Shown here piece after piece: positions 1-7,124 of a stretch of 31,276 nucleotides of DNA. Under the pieces are notes generated by a model. That model saw nothing but the letters and a program-made list of their open reading frames with translations. It did not search any database and had not been told where the DNA came from. This DNA comes from Desulfovibrio sp. UBA6121 (GTDB lineage Bacteria > Desulfobacterota > Desulfovibrionia > Desulfovibrionales > Desulfovibrionaceae), in contig DIVX01000140.1 in the NCBI GenBank assembly GCA_002422505.1, forward strand, positions 37,876 to 69,151. Direction: 5' to 3'. The translations under genes were made by a program, and so were the position numbers. Numbering within the stretch: the first letter of the stretch is position 1; every line of letters begins with the position of its first letter.

Positions 1-176
1 GGCGCTGCCCAGAGGCCGAGGCCGTCCTTGCGGGCCAGCGGCTGACGCTCTCCGCCCTTGGCCGCGCGGCGGAAGTGGTGCGCCAGCGGGTCCAGCCCAT
101 CGACGACGTGCGCGCCAGTGCGGACTACCGCCGCCAGGTGGCGGGCAACCTGCTGCTGCGCCTGGGCGTGCTTTGA
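1..176 (+). CDS. C-terminal end of a FAD-binding subunit of a molybdenum hydroxylase (xanthine/CO dehydrogenase type), 5'-truncated
   Basis: An open frame enters from the left edge (first full codon at base 3) and stops with TGA at 174-176, giving 57 residues. The stretch IDDVRASADYRRQVAGNLL followed by a short hydrophobic end matches the C-terminal CoxM/XdhB flavoprotein domain, in which a D-x-R-(A/G)-(S/T)-x-x-Y-R pattern closes the protein. In that family the subunit holds FAD and passes electrons between iron-sulphur centres and the FAD during oxidation of purines, aldehydes or CO. Only the end is visible, so the substrate cannot be told. A terminator follows 29 bases after the stop, so this is the last gene of its unit. 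It has no visible link to the T6SS. Confidence 0.6.
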   Translation, partial: RCPEAEAVLAGQRLTLSALGRAAEVVRQRVQPIDDVRASADYRRQVAGNLLLRLGVL

Positions 177-204
177 TTATTGCGCAAGGCTTGGCGGCGT
201 GCGG

Positions 205-234
205 ACGGCCTGGGGAATCCCGGGCCGTTTTTTT
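205..234 (+). terminator. Rho-independent terminator of the flavoprotein gene
   Basis: ACGGCC (205-210) pairs with GGCCGT (223-228) around a G/C-rich loop, and a run of T follows to 234. It lies 29 bases after the stop codon of the left-edge gene and faces the convergent MFS gene. It has no T-run on the minus strand, so it should act mainly on plus-strand transcripts. Confidence 0.8.
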
Positions 235-305
235 GTCTGCGGCGAGTACAGAGCCTGGTCAGGAAGGGGCCCGCGTTCGTGGTGCGCGGTTCTGCGCGTG
301 GCGGC

Positions 306-1529
306 TCAGCTTTCCGCGTGGCGGGCGGGCGTCCTGCGGCCCACGGGCAGCACGCTCAGGCCGGCCAGCAGCAGCAGCCCGCCGCAAACAAGGAACAGGC
401 TCGGCAAACCCAGTCCCGCCGCCAGCCCCCAGGCTCCGAGGATTGGCCCAAGGATGAAGCCCGCGTCCAAGGCCAGCAGCAGCAGGTTCATGTTGGCCGC
501 GCGCAGCCTGGGCGTGCTTACGCGGTACATGGCCGCGTTCAAGAGGGGCATGCCCAGGCCCAAGGCCAGGCCGTAGAGAACGGCCATGCCGAGCAGCGCG
601 GCTTCGCTCCCTGCGCCGAAAGCCGGAGCCAGGGCGAAGCAGGGCGTGAGCCCGGCCAGGAACAGCACGGCCAGTCCGGTCGTTTTGCCGGGGTTCAGGC
701 GGTCCAGTTTGCCCATGCCCAGCACGCGCACGGCAATGGTGGCCAGATTGGCGCAGGTGAAGAACAGGCCGGGATTGGCCGCACCAAGGTCGAGCGCCCA
801 GCTTTTCATGAAAAAATACACAATGGTGTGCCCTGCAATCAGGAAAAGCTGGCCCCCCGCCAGCCCCAGCACGCCGGGCTGCCGCAGGCCGGAGAGCACC
901 TGCCCCCAGCCGGGGCGGGTGGAGTGTTCCGGCGGCAAGGCTGCGGCCATGGTCCGGGCCTTGCCGCCCAGGGAGCCCAGCAGCGGCAGCACTAAAAGCA
1001 TAAGCGGCGCGGCCATGGCGTAAGCCCAGCCCGGTCCGGGCAGCCGGGGGGTGACGGCCTCCACAAAGGGCGGCATGAGGGCGCTGGGCAGCAGGGTGGT
1101 GAGGGACAGGATGCCGAAGCCCTGGGCCACGCGGCTGGGGTTCAGGAAATGGGTGAAGGCGGTCATGAGGCCCGAGGCCAGAATGACGTAGCCAGCGCCA
1201 TGCACCACACGCACCAGGGCGATTACGGGCACGCTGGTGGCGAAGGGGTACGCCGCCAGGGCAAGCACCGCCAACCCCACGCCCAAACGCATGGCCGGAA
1301 TGCTGTTTTTGAGCGTGAGCCGTGTGGTCAGGTAGGGCCGCAGCACCAGGGCGGTCATCGGTTCCATCGCCAGCAGGGGGCCACGCCATGCGTGGGGGAT
1401 GTCTAGGTAAACAAGATAGTTATAGAATCCATAGAAAATTGCTAGATTACAGAAGCACAGCAGGCTCGTCGCACACAGGGCGCAGAATTCGGGGTTGAAG
1501 AGCGTGCTCTCAGACTCTTGGCTGGTCAT
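306..1529 (-). CDS. MFS-family membrane transporter
   Basis: The 407-aa protein is almost wholly made of hydrophobic helices, about 12 by eye, separated by short charged loops, as in major facilitator superfamily permeases. The substrate cannot be read from the sequence. The frame stays open upstream to 1625, but I chose the ATG at 1527-1529 because it overlaps the TGA of the upstream aminotransferase gene as ATGA. The added upstream peptide would be Pro/Arg-rich and lie wholly inside that gene. There is no good Shine-Dalgarno sequence, which fits translation by coupling. It is the last gene of a three-gene minus-strand operon. Pairing with a HisC-like enzyme suggests export or import of an amino-acid-related compound, but that is inference. 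Confidence 0.8.
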   Translation of the reverse strand: MTSQESESTLFNPEFCALCATSLLCFCNLAIFYGFYNYLVYLDIPHAWRGPLLAMEPMTALVLRPYLTTRLTLKNSIPAMRLGVGLAVLALAAYPFATSVPVIALVRVVHGAGYVILASGLMTAFTHFLNPSRVAQGFGILSLTTLLPSALMPPFVEAVTPRLPGPGWAYAMAAPLMLLVLPLLGSLGGKARTMAAALPPEHSTRPGWGQVLSGLRQPGVLGLAGGQLFLIAGHTIVYFFMKSWALDLGAANPGLFFTCANLATIAVRVLGMGKLDRLNPGKTTGLAVLFLAGLTPCFALAPAFGAGSEAALLGMAVLYGLALGLGMPLLNAAMYRVSTPRLRAANMNLLLLALDAGFILGPILGAWGLAAGLGLPSLFLVCGGLLLLAGLSVLPVGRRTPARHAES

Positions 1530-2656
1530 GCGCCGCCGCCAGGGCGCACCAGCTCCACCACTTCTCGGAAGGCTGCCAGAAACTCGCGCATCACCGGCTC
1601 TTGCACCAGGGTTACGCGGATCCAATTGGGGAAGCGGAAGCCGGTCATGGTGCGCACCATCATGCCCCGGCGCATAAGCTGCCGGTAGATGAGGGAATCC
1701 GAGGCCGGGGTGCGCACCATGACGAAGTTGCCCGCGCCGGAAATGTACGGCAGGCCAAGCTCCTCAAAGGCGGGCAGCAGAGTTTTCCTGGCGCGCGCCA
1801 CCATGGCCCGCGTGGCCAGAATGTGCCCGGCGTCGTCCTCCAGGGCGGCGACTGCGGCGGGCTGGCCCAGGCTGTTGACGGAATAGACCACGTGCGTGCG
1901 GCGGATGTAGTCGATGACGTCCTTCTGGCCGCACACATAGCCCACACGCAGGCCCGCCAGGGCGTACATCTTGGAAAAGGTGCGGAACACCACCACGTTC
2001 TTGTGCCGCTCCATCAGTTCCATGCCGTCCGGGAAATCGTCGTCGTCCACGTATTCGCGGTAGGCCTCGTCCAGCACCACGATGGCCCGGCCATCCACCC
2101 CGCGCAGGAAGCGCTCCATTTCATCGCGCCGCCACCAGGAGCCCGTGGGGTTGTTGGGGTTGCAGACGAAGAGCACCTTGGTGCGCCCGTCCATGGCCGC
2201 CAGCATGGCCAAAGGGTCGAAGGCCGCGTTTTTGAGGGGGACGAGCCGGGCCTCGAAGCCGGAGAACTCGGCCACCCATTCATATACGGCAAAGGTTTTG
2301 TCGGCGGTGATGATGTTGTCGCCCTTGTCGCAGAAGGCCTTGACCACGCTGGCGATGACCTCGCAGGAGCCGTTGCCCACCAGGAAGCGCTCCGGGTCCT
2401 TGCCGAAGCGTTCGCCCAGGGTGGCGCGCAGGAAAAAGCTGTCGCCGTTGGGATACACGCTGGCGCGCGGCGGCTCAAACCCGGCCAGCACGCGCTGGGC
2501 GGCGGGCGGCGGGCCCAGAGGGTTCTCGTTGTTGTTCAGCCGGTGCAGACGCTCCACGCGGTAGGCGCGGCACAGCTCCGGGTCCGGGCGGCTGGGTACG
2601 TAGGCCTCAAAGGCGCGGATGTGCGGCGGAACCAGCTCAGCTATGGGCAGGGACAT
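1526..2656 (-). CDS. hisC: HisC-family PLP-dependent aminotransferase (histidinol-phosphate aminotransferase-like)
   Basis: The 376-aa protein is a fold-type I class I/II aminotransferase of the usual HisC length. Visible landmarks are NNNENPLG (41-48), NPNNPTG (166-172), DEAY (196-199, with the Asp that contacts the PLP pyridine nitrogen), and TFSKMYALAGLRVGY, whose Lys229 should form the Schiff base. Family members transfer an amino group between glutamate and imidazole-acetol phosphate in histidine synthesis. Relatives act on aromatic amino acids or, as CobD, in cobalamin synthesis. No other his gene is nearby, and the operon partners are a transporter and a regulatory-looking protein, so a non-histidine role is possible. 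It overlaps the upstream gene by 20 bp and the downstream MFS gene by 4 bp. There is no strong ribosome-binding site, consistent with coupling. Confidence 0.82.
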   Translation of the reverse strand: MSLPIAELVPPHIRAFEAYVPSRPDPELCRAYRVERLHRLNNNENPLGPPPAAQRVLAGFEPPRASVYPNGDSFFLRATLGERFGKDPERFLVGNGSCEVIASVVKAFCDKGDNIITADKTFAVYEWVAEFSGFEARLVPLKNAAFDPLAMLAAMDGRTKVLFVCNPNNPTGSWWRRDEMERFLRGVDGRAIVVLDEAYREYVDDDDFPDGMELMERHKNVVVFRTFSKMYALAGLRVGYVCGQKDVIDYIRRTHVVYSVNSLGQPAAVAALEDDAGHILATRAMVARARKTLLPAFEELGLPYISGAGNFVMVRTPASDSLIYRQLMRRGMMVRTMTGFRFPNWIRVTLVQEPVMREFLAAFREVVELVRPGGGA

Positions 2657-4043
2657 GCTGGCACACCAGAAGATCGGACACGCCCGCGTGGGGCAGAATG
2701 AGCCTGGGCGTGAAGCCGCAGGCGGCCAGGGCCGGGTATTGCGCGGCCTGCCAGGGCTCGGAAAGGTCCAGGTGCAGCAGGATGTCCGGTCCCTGGCCTT
2801 CGCTGTTCAGCCCCCTGGCCTCTTGCTCATGCAGGGCGCTTACGTGGGCCGCCAGATTGGCGGCGAAGTCCTGGCCGTCGAGCAGGGGTTTCAAAAGCGC
2901 CAGCCCGCGCCTGCGGTCGTAGGCGGTGGCGAAGAGCGAGTGCGCCGCTTTGCGTCGGCCATGCTCCTGCTCCGTGGGCAGAATATCGCGCGAGAAGGCC
3001 AGCAGGTCGTACTGGCGCGAAAGATAGGGCGCGAGCTCCGGGTGCGCCCACACGGCCCCGCCGACGTCCTCGCGCAGGTGGCGGAATAAGGCCTCCTGCT
3101 CGCCTGCGGGTTCGTCCTCGCCGCCGCGCAGGGTCAGGCTGCCCAGGGATTCGAACCAGCCCTCGGGCACGTCCGCCGTGGGCCGCTCGCTGAAGGCGCA
3201 CACGGCCTCGGTGCGGGCCACCATGGCCAGGAAACGCTCAATGAGCAGGCGCGCCGTCTCCTCGGCCAGGGGGCGGCCAGGGGAGGCGTCGAACACGTAC
3301 GGGCCGGAGAACACCACCGCGCGCGGGCCGGAGACGCGCCAGCACAAGAGCCCGGCAGGCCTTCCCGAGGCGTCCTGGGCGAGCAGGGCGTGGTACTGCC
3401 CGCTGGCCACCATTTCCGCAAAGCGGGCCGGACGGAAAAAACTGCTGGGGCAGGCGCGCGCGGGGTAAAGCCCGGCGGCCAGAAGCGCCGCGTGGCGCAG
3501 CAGCCCCTCGGACGAGGAACTCTGGTCCGCTGCGCCCGCATGGTCCTGCGCGGTCACGCGGATGGGCGCGGTGAGCACCGGGGCGTTGCGCAGGGGCTCG
3601 GCCTCCGGGTACTGGCGGTCCACCTCGGCCAGCAGCAGGTACACCCCGGACCCGCTGGACTCCAAGCTGCAACGGTCGGTGGTGCGCGAGGCCACCAGCA
3701 GGCCCAGCTCGGCCTCCTGGCCGCAGGCCTCGCTTTCGTCCTCCAGGCACACGCTGGCCGCAAAGTTCAGCGCCCGCAGGCTGACCTCGCCCACGCGGAA
3801 GCGGAAGGCCGCGCGCGTGAAGGTGCCGCCGTGCGTCAGCGTCATGCGCAGGGGTTCCTCGCGCCCGGCAAAGCGGCACAGGTAGGCGAAGAACTCCTCC
3901 ACCGCCAGGGAGAGTTTGAGCGCGCCGCTTTGGTCCAGGCCGAAAACCTGGGCGGCGTTTTCGGCCGCTGCCGTGGCGGTGGGCAAAAAGGCCACGTCCG
4001 GGGGCAGCTCCAGAAGCAGGTGTGGCGGGGCGGATGCTGGCAC
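2637..4043 (-). CDS. Degenerate GHKL (anti-sigma-like) ATPase domain fused to acetyltransferase-like region
   Basis: The 468-aa protein begins with a GHKL/RsbW-like fold (about residues 8-150). The segment SLAVEEFFAYLCRFA lines up with the N-box of anti-sigma kinases, but the usual Asn is Tyr and the following His is Phe, and I see no DxGxG motif. ATP binding is therefore doubtful. The remainder resembles GNAT acetyltransferases, with patterns such as GRPAGLLCWRV mid-protein and a C-terminal GFTPRLILPHAG segment. I chose the GTG at 4041-4043 because GAGG lies five bases upstream of it. An in-frame ATG at 4104-4106 would add 21 Pro/Ala-rich residues and lacks a Shine-Dalgarno sequence. It is the first gene of the minus-strand operon and diverges from the T6SS. 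A regulatory role is inferred only. Confidence 0.6.
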   Translation of the reverse strand: MPASAPPHLLLELPPDVAFLPTATAAAENAAQVFGLDQSGALKLSLAVEEFFAYLCRFAGREEPLRMTLTHGGTFTRAAFRFRVGEVSLRALNFAASVCLEDESEACGQEAELGLLVASRTTDRCSLESSGSGVYLLLAEVDRQYPEAEPLRNAPVLTAPIRVTAQDHAGAADQSSSSEGLLRHAALLAAGLYPARACPSSFFRPARFAEMVASGQYHALLAQDASGRPAGLLCWRVSGPRAVVFSGPYVFDASPGRPLAEETARLLIERFLAMVARTEAVCAFSERPTADVPEGWFESLGSLTLRGGEDEPAGEQEALFRHLREDVGGAVWAHPELAPYLSRQYDLLAFSRDILPTEQEHGRRKAAHSLFATAYDRRRGLALLKPLLDGQDFAANLAAHVSALHEQEARGLNSEGQGPDILLHLDLSEPWQAAQYPALAACGFTPRLILPHAGVSDLLVCQHVPAHS

Positions 4044-4165
4044 GGGATCCTCGCAAGGCTTCGGGGTGGCGGGCTGCAGGCGCAGTGCCGCAGATGGCCT
4101 TGGCATAGCAGAGCCGGCGGCGCGCGGCAACTGTCCACGCGGGCGTCGGAAAGGCGTCGGAGTCC

Positions 4166-4232
4166 GGGGGCCGCCGCTTGGCGGGGGCATATGGTTGCGC
4201 GCCGTGGGGCCGCCGCAGCCGGTGCGGTGGGG
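4166..4232 (+). repeat. 67-bp imperfect direct repeat, copy A
   Basis: This copy matches 4507-4573 with only a few substitutions and two compensating 1-base indels. Shared landmarks are GCTTGGCGGGGG, CATATGGTTGCGCGCC and GCAGCCGGTGCGGTGGGG. The end of the unit contains the inverted repeat CCGCA-GCCGG-TGCGG, so it could fold as a hairpin. The indels argue against a coding role. Confidence 0.75.
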
Positions 4233-4290
4233 GCCGGGCGGCTCGGCATGCCCGCGCAACCTGGCGGTGCGGGGCGTGATTTCGCGATAG

Positions 4291-4406
4291 GACGTGCCGC
4301 ACAGAAGGACGCGCCGCACAGAAGGGCGGGCCGTGCAGAGGGCTGGGCCGCACAGAAGGACGTGCCACACAGAAGGACGTGCCACACAGAAGGACGGGCC
4401 GCGCAG
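4291..4406 (+). repeat. 17-bp tandem repeat array, about 6.8 units
   Basis: Consecutive 17-bp units start at 4291, 4308, 4325, 4342, 4359, 4376 and 4393. The consensus is GACGTGCCGCACAGAAG; units 5 and 6 are identical, and unit 3 and the partial unit 7 diverge most. There are no spacers between units. The array lies between the two 67-bp direct repeats and upstream of both divergent operons. A 17-bp period is not a multiple of three, which fits non-coding DNA. It could be a variable-number repeat or a multi-site protein-binding region. Confidence 0.85.
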
Positions 4407-4506
4407 CACGGCACGAGCGACGGGCTTCTGCTGAGAGGGGCAGGAGGCTGGGCATCGTGCCGCCGTGTTTGCCTGCCGCCATTCGCGCTGCGTTGCCGCC
4501 GTTGCC

Positions 4507-4573
4507 GGGGGCCGCGCTTGGCGGGGGGCATATGGTTGCGCGCCTTAGGGCAGCCGCAGCCGGTGCGGTGGGG
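4507..4573 (+). repeat. 67-bp imperfect direct repeat, copy B
   Basis: This is the second copy of the element at 4166-4232, in the same orientation, 341 bp downstream. It keeps CATATGGTTGCGCGCC exactly and the terminal CCGCA/TGCGG inverted repeat. Together the copies bracket the 17-bp tandem array, as expected if the region grew by duplication or if this is a dispersed genomic repeat. Confidence 0.75.
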
Positions 4574-5012
4574 CGACTTGCCGGAGCCCTGGCGGATTTT
4601 CTCCCGCAGGTCAGGAAAACGCTTGGCTTTTTGCGCCTTCCGTTGCACAAGTAAAAAAGTGGGTAGCTTGGGGTGTTGGGGCATTCCCCCCGGTTGGCTG
4701 GCCCCTGCCGCCGCGTGCGCCTGGGGCATTGTCCTGGCCTTGGCCGGGGCCTGCCCTGCCTTGGCGTGGGCTGTTTTGCCGGGAAGCGGCCCAAAAAAAG
4801 CGGTGCTTTTTCGAACGCGGTCTGGACGGGCAGGGTCTCCGGTTTGGGGGATGCTCCCATGCTTCGACCGCTTCCGTGCGCCTGGAAGAAGCAGTTTCGA
4901 TTTACTTGTTGTATATTTTTGCGGTACTTGAAACCTGAATAGCTGCTCAAGCCACGCCGGGCTCTCCGGCAGGGGCGGCTGCCGTTCCGCTGTTTTCCGC
5001 GCTGGAGGATGA

Positions 5013-6554
5013 ATGAATCTGGACGACATCGGACGTACCCCCATACCTGGCCCTGCTCCGGCCGGGCAGGACGCGCACTACGAACCGGCGTTCAACCAGC
5101 TCCAGGCCGAGATCGACAAGTTGTCCTCCGTCACGGCGGGCGGCGCGGTGGACTGGACCCGCGTGGTGGACCTCTCCGGCGAGGTGCTTTCCACAACCTC
5201 CAAAGATCTTACCTCCGCCGCCTACCTCGCCGTGGGGCTGCTGCAAACCAGGGGGCTCGACGGCCTGGGCCTGGGCGCGCGCATTTTGGGCGACATGGCC
5301 ACCACCTTCTGGGAGGATTGCTTTCCGCCCAAGAAGCGCCTGCGCGGGCGCATGGCCGCCTTTGCCTGGTGGCAGGAGAAAACCCTGGCCTGGCTCAAAA
5401 ACGCCGCCGACCTGGACCCCTTGCCCGCCGAGCGGCACCAGTCCCTGGTGGCCGACGTGCAGGCCCTGGACCACGTTTTGGGCGGCCTGATGCCCGACTT
5501 TTCGCCCATGAACGACCTCGTCGAGGTGCTGCGCCGCCTGCCCGTGCAGGCGGCGGCCGCAGCTCCGGCGGCGGCTGTGCTGGCCTCCACTGGCGGTGAC
5601 CAGGCTCCGCGCGCCGGGGCGGGGCAGGCTTACGTCGCTGCACCCGCCGCTGCGCCGGTGGACGCGGCCTCTGCACGCGCCGCCCTGGCCGAGGCCGCCC
5701 TGGGCTTTGCCGCCCTGGCCGGACGCGCCGAGCCCGCCGACCCGTGGGTGTGGCGCGCCACGCGCCTGGGGGCCTGGCTGCGGCTCAAGGGGTTGCCCCC
5801 GGCCGAAGACGGCAGAACATTGCTTCCCCCGCCGGAACAGGCGGTCAAGAATGCGCTGCTTTCCCTGCACGCCCAGGGGCGGCACCTGGAAGCCGCCCAG
5901 GCGGCGGAGGAGCAGGTGACCGCCGCGCTGTTCTGGCTGGACCCGCACCGCATAGCAGCCAAGGCCCTGGAGGCCCTGGGACCGGAGTATGCGGCGGCGC
6001 ACAGGGCCGTGTGCCACGAGCTGCGCGCCTTTTTGGCCCTGCTGCCGGGGGTGGAGCAGCTGAGTTTTTCCGACGGCACGCCCTTTGCCGATGCCGAGAC
6101 GCGGGCTTGGCTCTCGTCCCTGGCGGAGGAGGGCGCAGACCCGTTGCCGCAAAGCGAGACGGCCCCCGGCGCGGGCGAGCTGGAAAAGGCCCGCGCGGAG
6201 GCGGAGAAACGTTTTGCGGGCGCGGATGTGGCCGGAGCCCTGGACCTCTTGGGCCAGGCCGAACGCCGCGCAACCAGCGGCCCCCTGCGCATGCGCCTTA
6301 TGCTGGTCCAGATGTCCCTCTTGGGCCGGGCCGGGCACTGGTCCGTGGCCGTTTCCCTGGCGGAGGCGGTGGTGGGCGAGGTGGAGCGCCGGGGCCTGGA
6401 GGACTGGGACCCGGACCTGGCGCTTGAGGCGCTGCTTGCCAGCCGCGAGGCCTACGCCGGGCTGGGGGGCGAAGGGGGCCTGTCCAAGGCCAGGGAATAC
6501 GCAGCCTGCGCGGCCCGCATCAGGCCGTCTGCCGCGCTGCATTTGGCAGGATGA
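5013..6554 (+). CDS. tssA: T6SS protein TssA (ImpA_N domain with VasJ-type C-terminus)
   Basis: The 513-aa protein opens with an ImpA N-terminal domain (about residues 20-130), recognisable by YLAVGLLQTRGLDGLGLGAR, then FWEDCFPPKKRLRGR and AFAWWQEK. A proline/alanine-rich linker follows (about 170-215). The C-terminal half is helical and resembles the VasJ family (about 220-510), which forms the oligomeric ring in TssA proteins. TssA recruits the baseplate and tube and, in long forms, stays at the distal end of the growing sheath. The ATG has GGAGG four bases upstream. It is the first gene of the T6SS block, 68 bp before tssB. The domain class is assigned from motifs by eye; the TssA call itself is secure. 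Confidence 0.88.
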   Translation: MNLDDIGRTPIPGPAPAGQDAHYEPAFNQLQAEIDKLSSVTAGGAVDWTRVVDLSGEVLSTTSKDLTSAAYLAVGLLQTRGLDGLGLGARILGDMATTFWEDCFPPKKRLRGRMAAFAWWQEKTLAWLKNAADLDPLPAERHQSLVADVQALDHVLGGLMPDFSPMNDLVEVLRRLPVQAAAAAPAAAVLASTGGDQAPRAGAGQAYVAAPAAAPVDAASARAALAEAALGFAALAGRAEPADPWVWRATRLGAWLRLKGLPPAEDGRTLLPPPEQAVKNALLSLHAQGRHLEAAQAAEEQVTAALFWLDPHRIAAKALEALGPEYAAAHRAVCHELRAFLALLPGVEQLSFSDGTPFADAETRAWLSSLAEEGADPLPQSETAPGAGELEKARAEAEKRFAGADVAGALDLLGQAERRATSGPLRMRLMLVQMSLLGRAGHWSVAVSLAEAVVGEVERRGLEDWDPDLALEALLASREAYAGLGGEGGLSKAREYAACAARIRPSAALHLAG

Positions 6555-6567
6555 CGCCACAGGAATG

Positions 6568-6586
6568 CCGGGGCCCCACGCCCCGG
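6568..6586 (+). other. Stem-loop between tssA and tssB
   Basis: CCGGGGC pairs with GCCCCGG around a 5-base loop. No T-run follows, so it is not an intrinsic terminator. It could affect mRNA stability or processing between tssA and tssB, or be a chance outcome of high GC. Confidence 0.35.
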
Positions 6587-6622
6587 GCCGAGAAGAATCT
6601 GCAGGTCTGAAGGAGGACCATC

Positions 6623-7108
6623 ATGGCGCAGGAAGGTTCCGTTGCCCCCAAAGAGCGGGTCAACATCGTGTACAGGCCGGCCACGGGCGATGCCAAGGAA
6701 GAGGTCGAGCTGCCTCTCAAGCTGATGGTGCTGGGTGACTTCACCCTGCGTCCGGACGACCGCATGGTCGAGGACCGCGACCCCGTGGGCATCGACAAGG
6801 ACAACTTCAACGACGTGCTGAAGGGGCAGGGGCTGGAGCTTAAGGTCAACGTGCCCAGCGCGCTTTCCGGCAAGGAAGACGACCAACTGGCCGTGCAGAT
6901 GAAGTTCGAGTCGCTCAAGGATTTCGACCCGGACGCCATTGTGCGCAACGTGCCGGAGCTGGCCAAGCTGATGGAGCTGCGCGAGGCCTTGAAGGCCCTC
7001 AAGGGGCCCCTGGCCAATGTGCCGGACTTCCGCAAAAAGGTGCAAGAGTTGATCAAGGATCCCGGCGCGCGGGAACGGCTGCTCGCGGAACTGGGCATCA
7101 AGGGCTAG
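6623..7108 (+). CDS. tssB: T6SS contractile sheath small subunit TssB (VipA)
   Basis: The 161-aa protein is a full-length TssB. The family core is clear: ELPLKLMVLGDFTLRPDD near residues 29-46, then DKDNFNDVLKGQGLELKVNVP and the helical MKFESLKDFDPDAIVRNVPEL region. It ends in the usual helix (DFRKKVQELIKDPGARERLL). TssB pairs with TssC to build the cytoplasmic contractile sheath around the Hcp tube. AGGAGG lies a few bases before the ATG. It is 16 bp upstream of tssC, and the pair should be cotranslated at similar levels. Confidence 0.96.
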   Translation: MAQEGSVAPKERVNIVYRPATGDAKEEVELPLKLMVLGDFTLRPDDRMVEDRDPVGIDKDNFNDVLKGQGLELKVNVPSALSGKEDDQLAVQMKFESLKDFDPDAIVRNVPELAKLMELREALKALKGPLANVPDFRKKVQELIKDPGARERLLAELGIKG

Positions 7109-7124
7109 CAGGAGGAGATGCGAC

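Larger units (their letters stand above)
4044..5012. other. Gene-free divergent intergenic region with repeats
   Basis: About 970 bp lie between the minus-strand operon and tssA. I see no protein-coding gene; open frames here are low-complexity or shadows. The left two thirds hold two 67-bp direct repeats and a 17-bp tandem array (listed separately). The segment 4891-4930 is the only AT-rich stretch and contains TATATT at 4912-4917, which could be a -10 element for the T6SS operon, but no convincing -35 partner is visible. No sigma-54 pair (GG-N10-GC in good context) was found. A short palindrome AAAAAGC/GCTTTTT near 4795-4812 is too weak to call a terminator. tssA has GGAGG at 5004-5008, four bases before its ATG. 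Confidence 0.7.

Noticed and set aside
4291..4406. CRISPR array from the short repeats
   Set aside because: The 17-bp units abut with no spacers, are too short for CRISPR repeats, and no cas gene is present.
4291..4406. Array of sigma-54 promoters on the minus strand
   Set aside because: The minus-strand unit contains TGGCACG, the -24 consensus, but at the correct spacing the -12 dinucleotide is TG rather than GC.
4044..4409. N-terminal extension of the GHKL-like protein to 4409
   Set aside because: The extra residues come from the 17-bp repeats and the 67-bp repeat and have no domain. A GTG with a good GAGG lies at 4041-4043.
3390..4931. 513-aa plus-strand frame across the divergent region
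   Set aside because: It runs antisense to the GHKL-like gene and then through the 17-bp tandem array; no domain, and its composition follows the repeats.
4673..4942. Small plus-strand gene upstream of tssA (89 aa)
   Set aside because: Arg/Gly/Cys-rich composition without domain or good ribosome-binding site; it ends in the AT-rich probable promoter segment. It looks like a chance frame in GC-rich DNA.
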